64,000 nucleotides of DNA from assembly GCA_934216615.1 (NCBI GenBank), contig CAKQCB010000004.1, positions 1-64,000 of the forward strand. Direction: 5' to 3'. Source of the DNA: an uncultured Anaerolineae bacterium (GTDB lineage Bacteria; Chloroflexota; Anaerolineae; Aggregatilineales; Phototrophicaceae). The notes below the pieces were generated by a model. The model was not told where the DNA came from. It was given only the letters and a program-made list of their open reading frames with translations, and searched no databases. Numbering within the stretch: position 1 is the first letter of the stretch; the number at the start of each line of letters is the position of its first letter. Below are positions 34,493 to 43,492 of this stretch, piece after piece. The position numbers and the translations under genes are program-made.

Positions 34493-34866
34493 TCTGTTCC
34501 GCATGTCCGACGCATCAGCCCGCTGGCGCGGCCTGGTATCGCTGGGTCACGGCAAGCGTGTCCAGCGATACGCCTATGACCCTGAAGAACCTCTGCGGTT
34601 TTCATAAGACCACTATGGGTCATAGGCAGCCAGCTAAATCGCTGGCTCCTCAACGCCGGAGTGGCTCGGTGCAGCGCCCGTTGGCGACTGCACCCATGCG
34701 GCGGTGTTGCATGTCCGCCGCACCTGTCGCGCTGGTTTGCCAGCCCGACAGACCACACCCCAGCGAGATTTCGCGGTGTGTGGCGGTGTTGCTCATCGGA
34801 GCAACACGTCAGCCCATCATGCGACGGCTGACCAAACAAAACGACAAGTACAGGAGAGCAAAATGA
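34486..34866 (+). CDS. Possible small zinc-binding protein (doubtful)
   Basis: The ATG overlaps the stop of the parR-like gene (ATGGTGA). The first 46 residues contain ICSACPTHQPAG and a later NLCGFH, a possible Cys2-CysHis zinc site. The rest is basic and low in quality and overlaps several hairpins, so the real product may end early by frameshift or the frame may be chance. Listed because a 370-bp gap would otherwise be empty. Confidence 0.25.
   Translation: MVICSACPTHQPAGAAWYRWVTASVSSDTPMTLKNLCGFHKTTMGHRQPAKSLAPQRRSGSVQRPLATAPMRRCCMSAAPVALVCQPDRPHPSEISRCVAVLLIGATRQPIMRRLTKQNDKYRRAK
34786..34807. other. Perfect 9-bp hairpin upstream of the HU gene
   Basis: GTGTTGCTC (34786-34794) and GAGCAACAC (34799-34807) with an ATCG loop, 55 bp before the HU start. 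No T-run; a smaller GCCAGC/GCTGGC hairpin occurs at about 34630-34650 in the same gap. Confidence 0.5.
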
Positions 34867-35150
34867 TTCACCGAGAAGTAATTGCCGAAGTTGCTCGACG
34901 GCTGCCACACCGCACGCAACGCGACGTGGCAGAGGTGGTCGAAGTGTTGACCGAAGTCTGGTCGGGAGAGTTAGTCAATGGAAGGAGCATCATCGTGCCA
35001 GACATCGGGCGCTTGAGCATCGAAGTGCAGGACATGAAAGCCGGGGGCTTGCTCGCTCAGCATGGACGACTGCGCCGGGTGTATGGGCGCTTCCGTCCTA
35101 CAGAGAACTTGAAAATAGCGATACAGGAGGTTGACCTTGAACAAGCGTAA
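34863..35150 (+). CDS. HU/IHF-family DNA-binding protein
   Basis: A 95-residue protein with the HU layout: an N-terminal helical pair (IHREVIAEVARRLPHRTQRDVAEVVEVL), then the strand-rich body VNGRSIIVPDIGRLSIEV, a short arm and a final RPTENLKIAIQ segment. The arm is shorter than in E. coli HU and lacks the usual RNP motif. AGGAG lies about 6 bp upstream. It overlaps the next gene. It is likely to bend DNA for recombination or replication of the element. Confidence 0.75.
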   Translation: MIHREVIAEVARRLPHRTQRDVAEVVEVLTEVWSGELVNGRSIIVPDIGRLSIEVQDMKAGGLLAQHGRLRRVYGRFRPTENLKIAIQEVDLEQA

Positions 35151-35445
35151 GAACCGCGATGGCTACACCGAACGTCTCAGCGTGGGTTTCACACCGGAAC
35201 AGATGCGCCGGCTGGAGGAGATTCTGCGCGTCCGCGCTCGGCAGGGACAGATGCAGAACAAAACCGACCTCATCCGCGATGCACTAAATCTGTATCTATC
35301 TCATCAGGACGACATCCCCGGCACTCGCGCCGCGATTACTCGCAAGCTCGAAGGTCGGCTGGATGCGGTGGAGGAGCAGCTTCAACGGCAAAGCGATTTG
35401 CTGGAGAAGATGGTCGCCTTCTTCAAGCGCAGACGAGAGGCGTAA
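35137..35445 (+). CDS. Ribbon-helix-helix DNA-binding protein (relaxosome accessory candidate)
   Basis: A protein of about 102 residues. ERLSVGFTPEQMRRLEEI and NKTDLIRDALNLYL match the strand-helix-helix pattern of RHH proteins, and a C-terminal EEQLQRQSDLLEKM helix may be a coiled coil. TTG 35137 is the best start, 6 bp after GGAGG. The gene overlaps the HU gene and sits 3 bp before the relaxase, the usual place for a MobC/TraY-like accessory protein that binds oriT. Confidence 0.7.
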   Translation: MNKRKNRDGYTERLSVGFTPEQMRRLEEILRVRARQGQMQNKTDLIRDALNLYLSHQDDIPGTRAAITRKLEGRLDAVEEQLQRQSDLLEKMVAFFKRRREA

Positions 35446-35448
35446 GAT

Positions 35449-36375
35449 ATGGATCGGAAGCAGATGTGTGTCTCGAATGTGAAGTACAAGAAGCCCACCG
35501 CTAACGAGAGCAAGCGTATGGGCAATCTGCTCAAGTACCTGACCTACAGGGAGTCTCGCACCGAGAAAGCGCGTCATGCTGGAGGTCGGGAACGCTGGCT
35601 GGATCGGGGTATGGGTGGTTCGGTGGCTGAAATCGCTGACCGCTGTGACGCTTACCAGAGTGAGCATGTGCTGATGTTCTCAGTTGTGATTAACCCGAAT
35701 GTGGATTTAATCCGCATGGTACCGCCGGAGCGGCGTGAGCAGTTTGTGCGCCAGCTCACCGAGCGCACGATGAACGACTTCTTCGATGCCAGAGGCATAG
35801 ATACTGGTGTCGAGTGGTCTGCGGTGCTTCACCATCGCCAAACCGATGGCGACGAAGCACCGGGTCAGCATAACCCGCATACGCACGTGGTTCTGCCGGG
35901 CACGTACTACGACGCTGACGAAGGCAGGCGCAAGCCTTTGTATTTCTCGCGTAACCGCGAAGTCAATCATATCGACATGCTACACGAGGTCACGCAGGAG
36001 AACATGGTCGCGCTCATGGATCGTTTCGCGGGGCGTGACTGGGAACAGCGTTACGATGCGCTCGCGGCTGTACGTGAACAGCAGGAGCAGGTTGCCCATA
36101 TAGATGAAGCGCACGGACACGAACCGGAGATCGGTGCTGTCTGGGCAGGTGTGCGCCGGACGGATGAAGATACCAGTGCGGTGGGATTCTACGGGTGGTT
36201 CAAGAATCGTGAAGACGAGACGACCCTGCAATTCCGCCCGGTGATGGACAACCTTGACCACGAGGAAGCTGAACTACTCGCCATCCAACTCAAGGAGCAG
36301 TTACGTGAACGACGCGACCAGCGCGATATCGACACCAGCGCAGGGTTATATCCCGTGCCTGATTTTGAACTTTGA
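35449..36375 (+). CDS. HUH-type relaxase-like mobilization protein
   Basis: A 308-residue protein with HNPHTHVVLPGTYYD near residue 146, a three-histidine metal motif of the HUH endonucleases, plus EWSAVLHHRQTDGD just before. Upstream, tyrosines in LLKYLTYRE and CDAYQSEH are candidates for the nicking residue. It is shorter than most MOB relaxases and lacks a helicase or primase domain. Its place after the RHH protein and before an AEP primase supports a role in mobilization. The oriT was not identified. Confidence 0.7.
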   Translation: MDRKQMCVSNVKYKKPTANESKRMGNLLKYLTYRESRTEKARHAGGRERWLDRGMGGSVAEIADRCDAYQSEHVLMFSVVINPNVDLIRMVPPERREQFVRQLTERTMNDFFDARGIDTGVEWSAVLHHRQTDGDEAPGQHNPHTHVVLPGTYYDADEGRRKPLYFSRNREVNHIDMLHEVTQENMVALMDRFAGRDWEQRYDALAAVREQQEQVAHIDEAHGHEPEIGAVWAGVRRTDEDTSAVGFYGWFKNREDETTLQFRPVMDNLDHEEAELLAIQLKEQLRERRDQRDIDTSAGLYPVPDFEL

Positions 36376-36464
36376 CCATAACGCACACAGGAGCCGGAAG
36401 CGCACCCCGTCGCCAAACGAACGCGCTTCTAGCCCCTGTGTACATCTAAAAGGATAAACACAGT

Positions 36465-39392
36465 ATGACACAGAATACGACAGCGAACAACGAACGAATC
36501 GTTGCGAGAAGTGAATTTCTTGCGGCGTTGTACCCGGATGTGCCGGATAAGCTCTGGCTGGAACTGCGCTGTATCCATCCCGAAACAGGCGAAGTTCGGT
36601 CATTCTGGGCGCAGCCTGATAACGACAAACAGCGGGAACCTATCTTCAAACAGGCGGACATGCTTAATACTGAGGGCTACGGCGTGTACTTTGCGCCTTG
36701 CCTGCGGAAAGAGAAGAAAGGAAGCGCGGCTTCAGCGGCGCTCGTGCCTGCTTTGTGGGTCGATGCCGATTGTGATGGCGACCCGATCCAGCGCGATAAA
36801 GGACTGACGAAGTTGCACGAGTTCGAGCCTGCACCGTCCGTCATCGTCGATAGCGGGGGCGGTTGGCACGCTTACTGGTTGCTGGACGCGCCGTTCCTGC
36901 TGGAAACCGATGAGGATAAGCAAAGAGTCGCTCATATCCTGCATGGGCTTTTCAGAGTGTTGGATGGCGACGAAGCCTATGTGAAGTCGGTGGCATCCGT
37001 CATGCGCCTGCCAGACAGCATCAACACCAAGCCTGACCGTGAGAGCGCGATGGTGAAGGTGACAGATTGGCATCCAGACCGACGTTATGCGTTGAACAGC
37101 TTCGACTGGTTGGAAGTGAAGCCGCAGTCGAACGGACACACACCGATGTTCTCGACCAACGGCAACGGCCATCATCCACTGCCGCCACGCACAGAGCAGT
37201 ATCTCGCCAGCGGAGCGCACAACGGCAGCCGTAACGCCGAACTCTTCGCCGCCGCCTGCCAGATGCGCGATGCGGGCTACAGCCAGAACGCCGCCGAACG
37301 GGAGTTAGTCGCCCGGCATGTCGCCGATGGGGGTGGTAGCGAGAATCCTGCCTCACGCGAGAAAGAAGCCAGAGCGACCATCGCCAGCGCTTATCGCCAA
37401 CCGCCCAGAGAACCCATCGCCGCAGCGAAGGATCATGCCCGGCAGATGATCGGTCAGCTTGTCGGGCGCTTCGAGGTCGAGCAGAAGACAGAGCGACCGA
37501 CCACAGCGCAAATCGCGGAAGTAGTGGAAGCGTGCGTGCATCTCAACGCAGTCGAATGGGCAGAGGAACGCCAGCGCCTCAAAGCCTTATGCGGCGATGG
37601 GCTGAAGATCGGTGACATTGACCGCCTTTATAAGGAAAAGAAGCGCGAACTGGACCGCCAGCGCCAGCAGGAGTATGTCGACACCGAAAGTTACATCCTG
37701 CTCGATGGCAAAATGGTCTATCGCAAGGAGAGCTATCGCGGCACACACGAGAAGACCGTCGCCGACTGGTCAGCGACTGCACTTCATCAGACCTGCCAGG
37801 TCGATGACGACGGCAAGGAAACCCATCACACTGCGCTGGAACTGCGGCGTGGCGAATCCGCCAAGCGGCTGGACGTGCCGGGTGATGTGTTCGTTGATGA
37901 TGTCGCGCTCAGACGCTTCATCGGCGCAAATGCTGGGTCACAATATGTGGTCCGGGCGGGGATGTCCAAGCATCTGGTTCCTGCAATTGTGCAGTTGTCC
38001 AGTGAGTTTCCAACCCACCGCCACTACAACTTCATGGGCTGGATGCAGCTCGATGGCAGATGGGGCTATGTGTCCCCACAGGACTGCATCACGGCGAAGG
38101 GTAAGCTGGCTGAACCGCCATCGGTTGAACTGGATCATCGTCTGCGCGACTACGGTTTGCAAGCGACGAGTTGGGCTGACAGCCTGGGGGCGTTCGATGC
38201 CGTGACGAAGGTCTTGCCGCCGCATCTGGCATCCTGCCTGATCGCGTTTGCGTTGCTGCCCGTGCTTCAGCGTTTCTTCCCGACGACGGCTACCCGTCCA
38301 GCGGTGCATCTGGTGGGTACATCAGGCAGTGGTAAATCCGAGATTGCATCTCTGTTGAGCAACTTCTATGGGCAGTTCAGCCGCGACACGCCGCCCGCGC
38401 AATGGGGCGATACCATCAATACCGTCGAAACACTCGGCTATCCGCTCGCCGATACCGTCTTCTGGGTGGATGACTACAAAAGCATCTACGCCGATGAGAA
38501 GACGTTCACCCGCTTTCTGCAAAGCTACTCGCGTGGCATGGGACGCGGACGGCTAAACCGTGAAGCGAAGGTGCGCCAGGAGAAGCCCTGTCGCGGGCTG
38601 ATCCTGTCCACCGGCGAGACGACTATCGAGGGCGAGATGTCGGTGATTGCCCGAATGCTGGTGCTGGAAGTACCACCCTGGGAAAAGCGTGATCCGGATG
38701 GGCAGGCGCTCGTTCATGCCGAAGGGCTGCGGGATAGTCTGTCGGGATTCACTGCGCACTTCGCATCATGGGTTGCCAGACAGCTTGAAAACGGCGATCT
38801 GAAGGAAGACATTGCCAATCGCTTCAGCAGCAATGTGAAGGGCTACAAGGCAAAACTCGCTGCCGAGATTGGCAGACAGTCCAACAATGACCGGGTAGTT
38901 AAGAACTGGGCAGTGCTGGTAACGGTCTACCAACTGCTATCGAACTTTCTGAACGACATGGATGAGGACTATCTGCTTCCAGGCTGGCAGGATGTGATCG
39001 TCGAGAGCGTCCGCACGCTGCGCCAGGAACGCGCCAGCGAGGTTTTTCTCGACATTTTGGGGCAGCTTATCGCTGGTGGGCAAGCGGTGGTTGACGACGA
39101 CATGAAGAACCCGCGTGAGTATCCTCCCGGCGTAACCGTTGTTGGCTATAGGGACGAAGGCTTCGTCTATCTGTTACCGGAGATTGCCCACCGAGAGGTC
39201 AATCGGGTACAGCCGCTGCGTTTCACCGTGACCGCTATCGGGATGCAGTTGAAGGAAGATGGTCTTTTGCTTCCGGGAACAAATACCATGACTGTTCAGC
39301 GTCGCGTTCGCGGTGGCAGAGTGCGATTATGGCAGTTAAAAGCTGATGCAATGGGCTGTGACACCTGTGACGATGAGACAGTGAACTTGTAG
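36465..39392 (+). CDS. AEP primase fused to SF3/D5-type helicase
   Basis: 975 residues. The N-terminal 220 form an archaeo-eukaryotic primase domain: LWVDADCDGDP (metal-binding acids), then VDSGGGWHAYWLL with the catalytic His, and MRLPDSINTK, all signatures of RepB/primase-type plasmid replication proteins. A linker (about 240-600) follows, then a P-loop ATPase (LVGTSGSGKSEIASLL, TVFWVDDYKS) as in phage-type helicases. It probably starts replication of the excised element. The last codons contain TGTGAC repeats that reappear 3.2 kb downstream beyond the AT-rich module. Confidence 0.82.
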   Translation: MTQNTTANNERIVARSEFLAALYPDVPDKLWLELRCIHPETGEVRSFWAQPDNDKQREPIFKQADMLNTEGYGVYFAPCLRKEKKGSAASAALVPALWVDADCDGDPIQRDKGLTKLHEFEPAPSVIVDSGGGWHAYWLLDAPFLLETDEDKQRVAHILHGLFRVLDGDEAYVKSVASVMRLPDSINTKPDRESAMVKVTDWHPDRRYALNSFDWLEVKPQSNGHTPMFSTNGNGHHPLPPRTEQYLASGAHNGSRNAELFAAACQMRDAGYSQNAAERELVARHVADGGGSENPASREKEARATIASAYRQPPREPIAAAKDHARQMIGQLVGRFEVEQKTERPTTAQIAEVVEACVHLNAVEWAEERQRLKALCGDGLKIGDIDRLYKEKKRELDRQRQQEYVDTESYILLDGKMVYRKESYRGTHEKTVADWSATALHQTCQVDDDGKETHHTALELRRGESAKRLDVPGDVFVDDVALRRFIGANAGSQYVVRAGMSKHLVPAIVQLSSEFPTHRHYNFMGWMQLDGRWGYVSPQDCITAKGKLAEPPSVELDHRLRDYGLQATSWADSLGAFDAVTKVLPPHLASCLIAFALLPVLQRFFPTTATRPAVHLVGTSGSGKSEIASLLSNFYGQFSRDTPPAQWGDTINTVETLGYPLADTVFWVDDYKSIYADEKTFTRFLQSYSRGMGRGRLNREAKVRQEKPCRGLILSTGETTIEGEMSVIARMLVLEVPPWEKRDPDGQALVHAEGLRDSLSGFTAHFASWVARQLENGDLKEDIANRFSSNVKGYKAKLAAEIGRQSNNDRVVKNWAVLVTVYQLLSNFLNDMDEDYLLPGWQDVIVESVRTLRQERASEVFLDILGQLIAGGQAVVDDDMKNPREYPPGVTVVGYRDEGFVYLLPEIAHREVNRVQPLRFTVTAIGMQLKEDGLLLPGTNTMTVQRRVRGGRVRLWQLKADAMGCDTCDDETVNL
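39357..39378 (+). repeat. Left TGTGAC direct-repeat unit bordering the AT-rich module
   Basis: Two TGTGAC hexamers 9 bp apart followed by GATGAGA. It encodes the last residues of the primase-helicase (CDTCDDE). An almost identical unit, differing only in the 3-bp spacer, lies at 42600-42621. Confidence 0.7.
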
Positions 39393-39430
39393 ACCGCAAA
39401 AGTAAGGCTGTGCCTGTTGTAAAAGGGGCT

Positions 39431-39454
39431 TGTGACAGTTGTGACACCTGTGAC
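39431..39454 (+). repeat. Three tandem TGTGAC hexamers with 9-bp period
   Basis: TGTGAC occurs at 39431, 39440 and 39449, separated by AGT and ACC, just after the primase-helicase gene. Iteron-like; could be a binding site or a remnant of recombination. Confidence 0.6.
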
Positions 39455-39496
39455 TCTTGTATATCTCAGGTGTCATATGCTTTACATTCGAAGCAA

Positions 39497-39820
39497 CTAA
39501 TCCTCTTTTGTTTGACTCCATGCCATCCTTACAGTTAGATTTACTTTGGCTCCAGCTTTTGCAATAATCGCATTTCCTTCTGTGTCTAATTCTAGACCAA
39601 ACTCAATCTCAATTTTATCTGGTCGTTCGGATAGTTTTATTGAATTTGCTGTATCTGCAACCTTGGTTGCCACATCTTTTATAGTTTTCAACGCATTTCC
39701 TAGTGCTTCAGATGATCTCTCTGCAAGCCGCTCAATATGATTATCAAGACCAACATCTATTGCTCCGCCTCGCGCAGTGAGTTCAATGAGAATAGGCTGG
39801 GTATCATTAGAATTTTGCAT
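39497..39820 (-). CDS. Trypco1-like (trypsin-co-occurring, CU044_2847-type) protein
   Basis: A 107-residue soluble protein with an N-terminal strand pair, a helix (RSSEALGNALKTIKDVATKVAD), then IEIEFGLELDTEGNAIIAKAGAKVNLTVRMAW. The EFGLEL...AIIAKAGA...V.W pattern is what I recall for the small domain found beside trypsin-like proteases in predicted conflict systems, and here a trypsin-like gene starts 108 bp away on the other strand. It might regulate or be cut by that protease. The gene is very AT-rich, like its three neighbours. Confidence 0.65.
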   Translation of the reverse strand: MQNSNDTQPILIELTARGGAIDVGLDNHIERLAERSSEALGNALKTIKDVATKVADTANSIKLSERPDKIEIEFGLELDTEGNAIIAKAGAKVNLTVRMAWSQTKED

Positions 39821-39927
39821 TTTATTACATCCTATCGTTATTTAAATTCCAAGTATAATACTATAAGCTTTCTAGAAAAAGGAAGCGATGAACAAAATAA
39901 ATCATTTCAGAAAGGGATAACTAATAC

Positions 39928-40905
39928 ATGTCTAGTACTTTTATAGTAATGAGAGAATCTATTGTTCGTGTTTGGTCTCCTCGCGGATTTGTAGTGGGAT
40001 CTGGACTTTATCTCGGTGACAGCCTTATTGTCACTTGTGCTCATGTGATAATTAATGCTCTTGATGGAGTAAGTATTGCAACAAAACCATCGGGACGAAT
40101 ACAAATTGATTTCCCGTTAATTGAAAGAGACAATATCGTTGAAGCAAAAGTTATTGCATGGCAGCCTAAAAATTTAGGTCGAGGTAAAGATCTGGCGATT
40201 TTGCAGATTCTAAATAGAATACCAAAACTCAATCACACCGAGCTAGTTATAGATTCAAATTATTGGGATCATAGTTGTCGATCTTTTGGATTTCCAAAAG
40301 AATATAATCGAGATGGACTATGGGTAACAGGGATATTGCGCGATAAACAATCAAATGGAAAAGTACAAGTTGAAGCAATAAACCACTATACCTATTTTAT
40401 TCAGCGTGGGTACAGCGGATCTCCTGTTTGGGATGATAATTTGCAGGGTGTAATGGGTTTAATTTCAAGTGCTGATGCACATCCTGAGACAAAAACAGGT
40501 TTTGTGATTCCAACAGAAAATTTACTTGAAGTTTATCCATTATTAGGAAAATTCCTTAAAAAACAGCAGTCGCAAAATATCAAGAGAGCCCTTAAGGAGA
40601 TTGCTATTGGCGGCACACTAACTTTAGGGTCACTTTATCTGTTGTTTGAAGCTTATAAACATTACAATCATGAACACAATGAATCTGAGATAACTACAGG
40701 CTCAAATGAATTAAGTGGGTGGGAATTATTTATAGAGGACATAAGAGAGCACGATACACTCACCGATTATGAGCTTGAATTTATGTCGCAACTGGAAGAG
40801 CAGATGCATCATATTGATGAAAATACGGCGGAACATATTGACGATATAGAGGATAACAATAACGTTGATATTGAAAATGATGACTTTGATCTTCTTAACA
40901 ATTAG
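39928..40905 (+). CDS. Membrane-anchored trypsin-like serine protease
   Basis: A 325-residue chymotrypsin-fold protease with the full triad: H39 (VTCAHV), D88 (KDLAIL) and S163 (GYSGSPV). There is no signal peptide, so the protease domain is probably cytoplasmic. A hydrophobic segment at 225-241 could anchor it to the membrane, and the last 30 residues are very acidic (DDIEDNNNVDIENDD). It is divergent from the trypco1-like gene and convergent with the 260-residue protein. The set fits protease-based conflict or signalling systems rather than HtrA-type quality control. Confidence 0.8.
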   Translation: MSSTFIVMRESIVRVWSPRGFVVGSGLYLGDSLIVTCAHVIINALDGVSIATKPSGRIQIDFPLIERDNIVEAKVIAWQPKNLGRGKDLAILQILNRIPKLNHTELVIDSNYWDHSCRSFGFPKEYNRDGLWVTGILRDKQSNGKVQVEAINHYTYFIQRGYSGSPVWDDNLQGVMGLISSADAHPETKTGFVIPTENLLEVYPLLGKFLKKQQSQNIKRALKEIAIGGTLTLGSLYLLFEAYKHYNHEHNESEITTGSNELSGWELFIEDIREHDTLTDYELEFMSQLEEQMHHIDENTAEHIDDIEDNNNVDIENDDFDLLNN

Positions 40906-41684
40906 TCCTTTGATCCTAGATTAATATGTGAAACATGGTTTTCTAAGTTTTCGAACTTACTTGTAGGAATCGCAATTATCCGATTTTCATCTCGGTAATC
41001 CAAGGCTAGAGTAGTAAAATTAATAAAGTCATTAGTACTTTCCAAAAATTCTGACGTAACATTTGTTTTGCGAGTAACAAGTGATAACATTATTATTTCT
41101 ATAATTTTCCAATGCTCTTTGGAAAAATCCCATGTCAGTATTATTTGGCCCTTTGCTTTGCTACTGATTGCTCCCATTAACTGAGATAATAATCCAGATC
41201 TTTTATCAAATGTATGATTATCTGGTGATCTATGTCTATTATATATTAATTGGCTCTTAAAGCCCCTAGAGTTTATAATTTGATGTGCGTGTTTGCTCAA
41301 TATAGTATCTTCTTCTATTAAATCTGTTAAGCGTTGCTGTAGCCAACTAATAGCACGCATTCGAGATGCGACAAGTATACTTGAACGCATAATACCACTT
41401 CTACCGCCTTCATCTGTTTCATTTGTATTTTCTACTTGTGAGATTGCAATTCTTCCATCACTCAGTTCGAAACATTTTAATATTTGAACCCCTCTAAACT
41501 CATCCGCATTCCACCCTTTACCTTTGGGAAGAGCAGAATACCATATTTGCCGACGTATTTCTCCGGAAACCTTACCTTCAATATCTTGTAGCGTATAACC
41601 CTTGGTTCCATTTTCTCGTAAGTTGTAGTCAAGAAAAAGCTTATCCACTAACAATTTACTCCTTAGGACGTGGTCGAATTGCAT
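40902..41684 (-). CDS. Putative GTPase-associated protein (GAP1-N-like)
   Basis: A 260-residue protein starting 28 bp inside the GTPase gene, so the two are co-translated. The middle part (WYSALPKGKGWNADEFRGV, ELSDGRIAISQ, then DEGGRSGIMRSSILV) resembles the DxxGRxG-containing N-terminal domain of GTPase-associated proteins described with trypsin/GTPase conflict systems. That similarity is recalled by pattern, not aligned, and is modest. No catalytic motif is evident. Whatever it does, it most likely works with the GTPase. Confidence 0.45.
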   Translation of the reverse strand: MQFDHVLRSKLLVDKLFLDYNLRENGTKGYTLQDIEGKVSGEIRRQIWYSALPKGKGWNADEFRGVQILKCFELSDGRIAISQVENTNETDEGGRSGIMRSSILVASRMRAISWLQQRLTDLIEEDTILSKHAHQIINSRGFKSQLIYNRHRSPDNHTFDKRSGLLSQLMGAISSKAKGQIILTWDFSKEHWKIIEIIMLSLVTRKTNVTSEFLESTNDFINFTTLALDYRDENRIIAIPTSKFENLENHVSHINLGSKD

Positions 41685-42375
41685 TAAAGAAACTCTTCAT
41701 AAACGAGTTTATTCCTTCACCAGATGTAATACTACCACCAGCAATCACCGTTGAATATCCTGTACGTTCAGCTTCCATCTCCAGTCGATCACGCTGATTG
41801 CGATAATCTTTCAGAATGTCGCTTATGGTTGTTTCTCCCCATATATCAGATTTATTTACAAAAACATAAAATGCTTTCAAACGGTGGTTTACATCCGGAT
41901 ACTGCTGAAGAAGATTTAAAACATAATCAAAAGCCTCTTTATGAATACTGGATGGAGAGGCCTGATCAGGACTTTGAACCTCAGGATGTTTATAGTCAAT
42001 GAGGAAAATAATTCCTCGAGGTTTTGTAGAAGTTAGGAGATCTACCCAATCCTGTTCCCATGCCTCTTCCTCTCCACTAACATCTCGCTCTATTTTTGTC
42101 CTTATGGTTTCTCCTGCCACGCGACTAGAAAATTTTTGAACTCTCTCTCCACCAGGGCGGGTTGGTTCCGGTGCAAAATCATTGAGAAACGAAGAATTTC
42201 CACGAAGCCATTCAATTAATGTTGTTTTTCCAGTTTGACGTGCTCCTAAAACTACAAAGCTCAAACCCCAAAATCTAACTATTGCGTAATCATAAATGCG
42301 ATTTGACTCTCGCAAGCCAAATTGCGTTAAGGTTCCGGCTATTACAGACACAATTCGATCAAATAAATCACTCAT
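41656..42375 (-). CDS. P-loop GTPase (Ras/Arf-like TRAFAC fold)
   Basis: A 239-residue GTPase with G1 at G44ARQTGKT51, a DxxG motif at D98-V-S-G101, and the guanine-specificity motif N174-K-S-D177, followed by a late ITSGEGIN segment that fits G5. The GTPase motifs are complete, so it should bind and hydrolyse GTP. An N-terminal amphipathic region may contact the membrane. It is the first gene of the minus-strand pair and shares the AT-rich composition of the module. Confidence 0.78.
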   Translation of the reverse strand: MSDLFDRIVSVIAGTLTQFGLRESNRIYDYAIVRFWGLSFVVLGARQTGKTTLIEWLRGNSSFLNDFAPEPTRPGGERVQKFSSRVAGETIRTKIERDVSGEEEAWEQDWVDLLTSTKPRGIIFLIDYKHPEVQSPDQASPSSIHKEAFDYVLNLLQQYPDVNHRLKAFYVFVNKSDIWGETTISDILKDYRNQRDRLEMEAERTGYSTVIAGGSITSGEGINSFMKSFFNAIRPRPKE

Positions 42376-43111
42376 ATATCTTGTCCTTTAATAACAAGCT
42401 AGATCATAACCACAAGTATATAGTAATTGAAAATCGCTGCATACTATTTGGTATCCATTTAACTATAATAATTTATTAAATTTTTGTAACTTAAGTGTCA
42501 CAGGTGTCACGCTGTCTCAGACTGTGACACTGATTTATACTAAATTTACAGAAAATTATACCTATATGCAAAATTTGTTTCGAGTACGTAAAAAACGCCT
42601 GTGACGGTTGTGACGATGAGATAGCCCACAGAATCAGCAACAGGAACGGACTATCTCGGTGCAGCACGACCCTGTTCAAGTCCTAAACAAGTCACATCCT
42701 CGATGCACCACCCTGCGAGTCTGCCTTCACAACAATATTCCACTAACCCGCATAGTATTCTTCCCGATTTGGTTTGCTGACCGGGCATGGGCAACCACTC
42801 TCACCGCCATCATCGTCAACTTCCCCGCGCCCGATCTGTACCGCTGACGTTCACACCAACCATCCACGCTCTGCGTCATCATCGCCTCAATCAGTCGATT
42901 TATCCTGCCCATCTTAGCAGGTGCAGTTGCGCGTCAATCCGGTTTTGACGGGATCGCTTTACCCGTTTCCTCCTGGCTTGTGCCGATTCCCTCACCGGAA
43001 ACGGGTAGCGCCCTTCGGGTGACGCGACCACTTCGACGCACCTGCACCGATCTGGTCAGAAATGGCCAGCAGGCGATGAATGGTAAACGCAGATCATATT
43101 GGAGGTTTGAA
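42376..43111. other. Gap after the AT-rich module; leader of ssb
   Basis: The first 225 bp are AT-rich with inverted TGTGAC copies (about 42498-42532). From 42600 the composition returns to that of the element backbone and no convincing gene is seen. A perfect 10-bp inverted repeat ACCCGTTTCC/GGAAACGGGT (42961-42970 and 42997-43006) lies 105 bp before ssb and could be an operator. The 3' flank of the primase gene may survive here as a remnant. Confidence 0.5.
42600..42621 (+). repeat. Right TGTGAC direct-repeat unit bordering the AT-rich module
   Basis: The same two-hexamer arrangement plus GATGAGA as at 39357, with spacer GGT instead of ACC. It is no longer inside a gene, but the frame would still read CDGCDDE, like the primase C-terminus. 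Further inverted copies (GTCACA) lie at about 42498-42511. Confidence 0.7.
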
Positions 43112-43468
43112 ATGGGCAGCAGCATCAGTGTACAAATCACAGGGTTCGTGGGAAGCGATGTGGTTCTGAAAGAGGTCGGTGAACAGCGTGTGGCGAGCTT
43201 CAGCCTGGCGGACAATCGTAAGACCAGCGCTGGCAAACAGCAGACGCTCTGGGTGCGGGTCAACGCTTGGAATGGTCTCGCTGACGTGGCGGTGAAATAC
43301 ATCCGCAAATCATCCCTCATCCAATGCGAGGCAGCCTGGTTGCGTCCATCCGCATGGATCAACCAGAACGGCGAGCCGCGTGTCAGCCTCGACCTGGATG
43401 CCAACCGCATCACCCTGCTGGATCGCGTCGCCACCAACGAGCAGGAAACTGAGCAAATCCCGTTCTGA
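43112..43468 (+). CDS. ssb: Single-stranded DNA-binding protein
   Basis: A 118-residue OB-fold protein: ISVQITGFVGSDVVLKEV and VASFSLADNRKT, then QTLWVRVNAWNGLADVAVKYIRKSS and SLDLDANRITLLDR follow the SSB strand order. The acidic C-terminal tip is reduced to NEQETEQIPF, ending in IPF as in classical SSB (DIPF-like). GGAGG lies 6 bp before ATG 43112. It supports replication of the element together with the AEP primase-helicase. Confidence 0.88.
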   Translation: MGSSISVQITGFVGSDVVLKEVGEQRVASFSLADNRKTSAGKQQTLWVRVNAWNGLADVAVKYIRKSSLIQCEAAWLRPSAWINQNGEPRVSLDLDANRITLLDRVATNEQETEQIPF

Positions 43469-43492
43469 CGGCTGAATAAGCTCCATCCTCAC

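Noticed and set aside
36732..37220. A 162-codon minus-strand frame
   Set aside because: Antisense to the AEP primase domain, whose motifs are clear on the plus strand.
39431..39454. A CRISPR-like or microsatellite repeat
   Set aside because: Only three 6-bp units; better read as iteron-like or recombination-related repeats.
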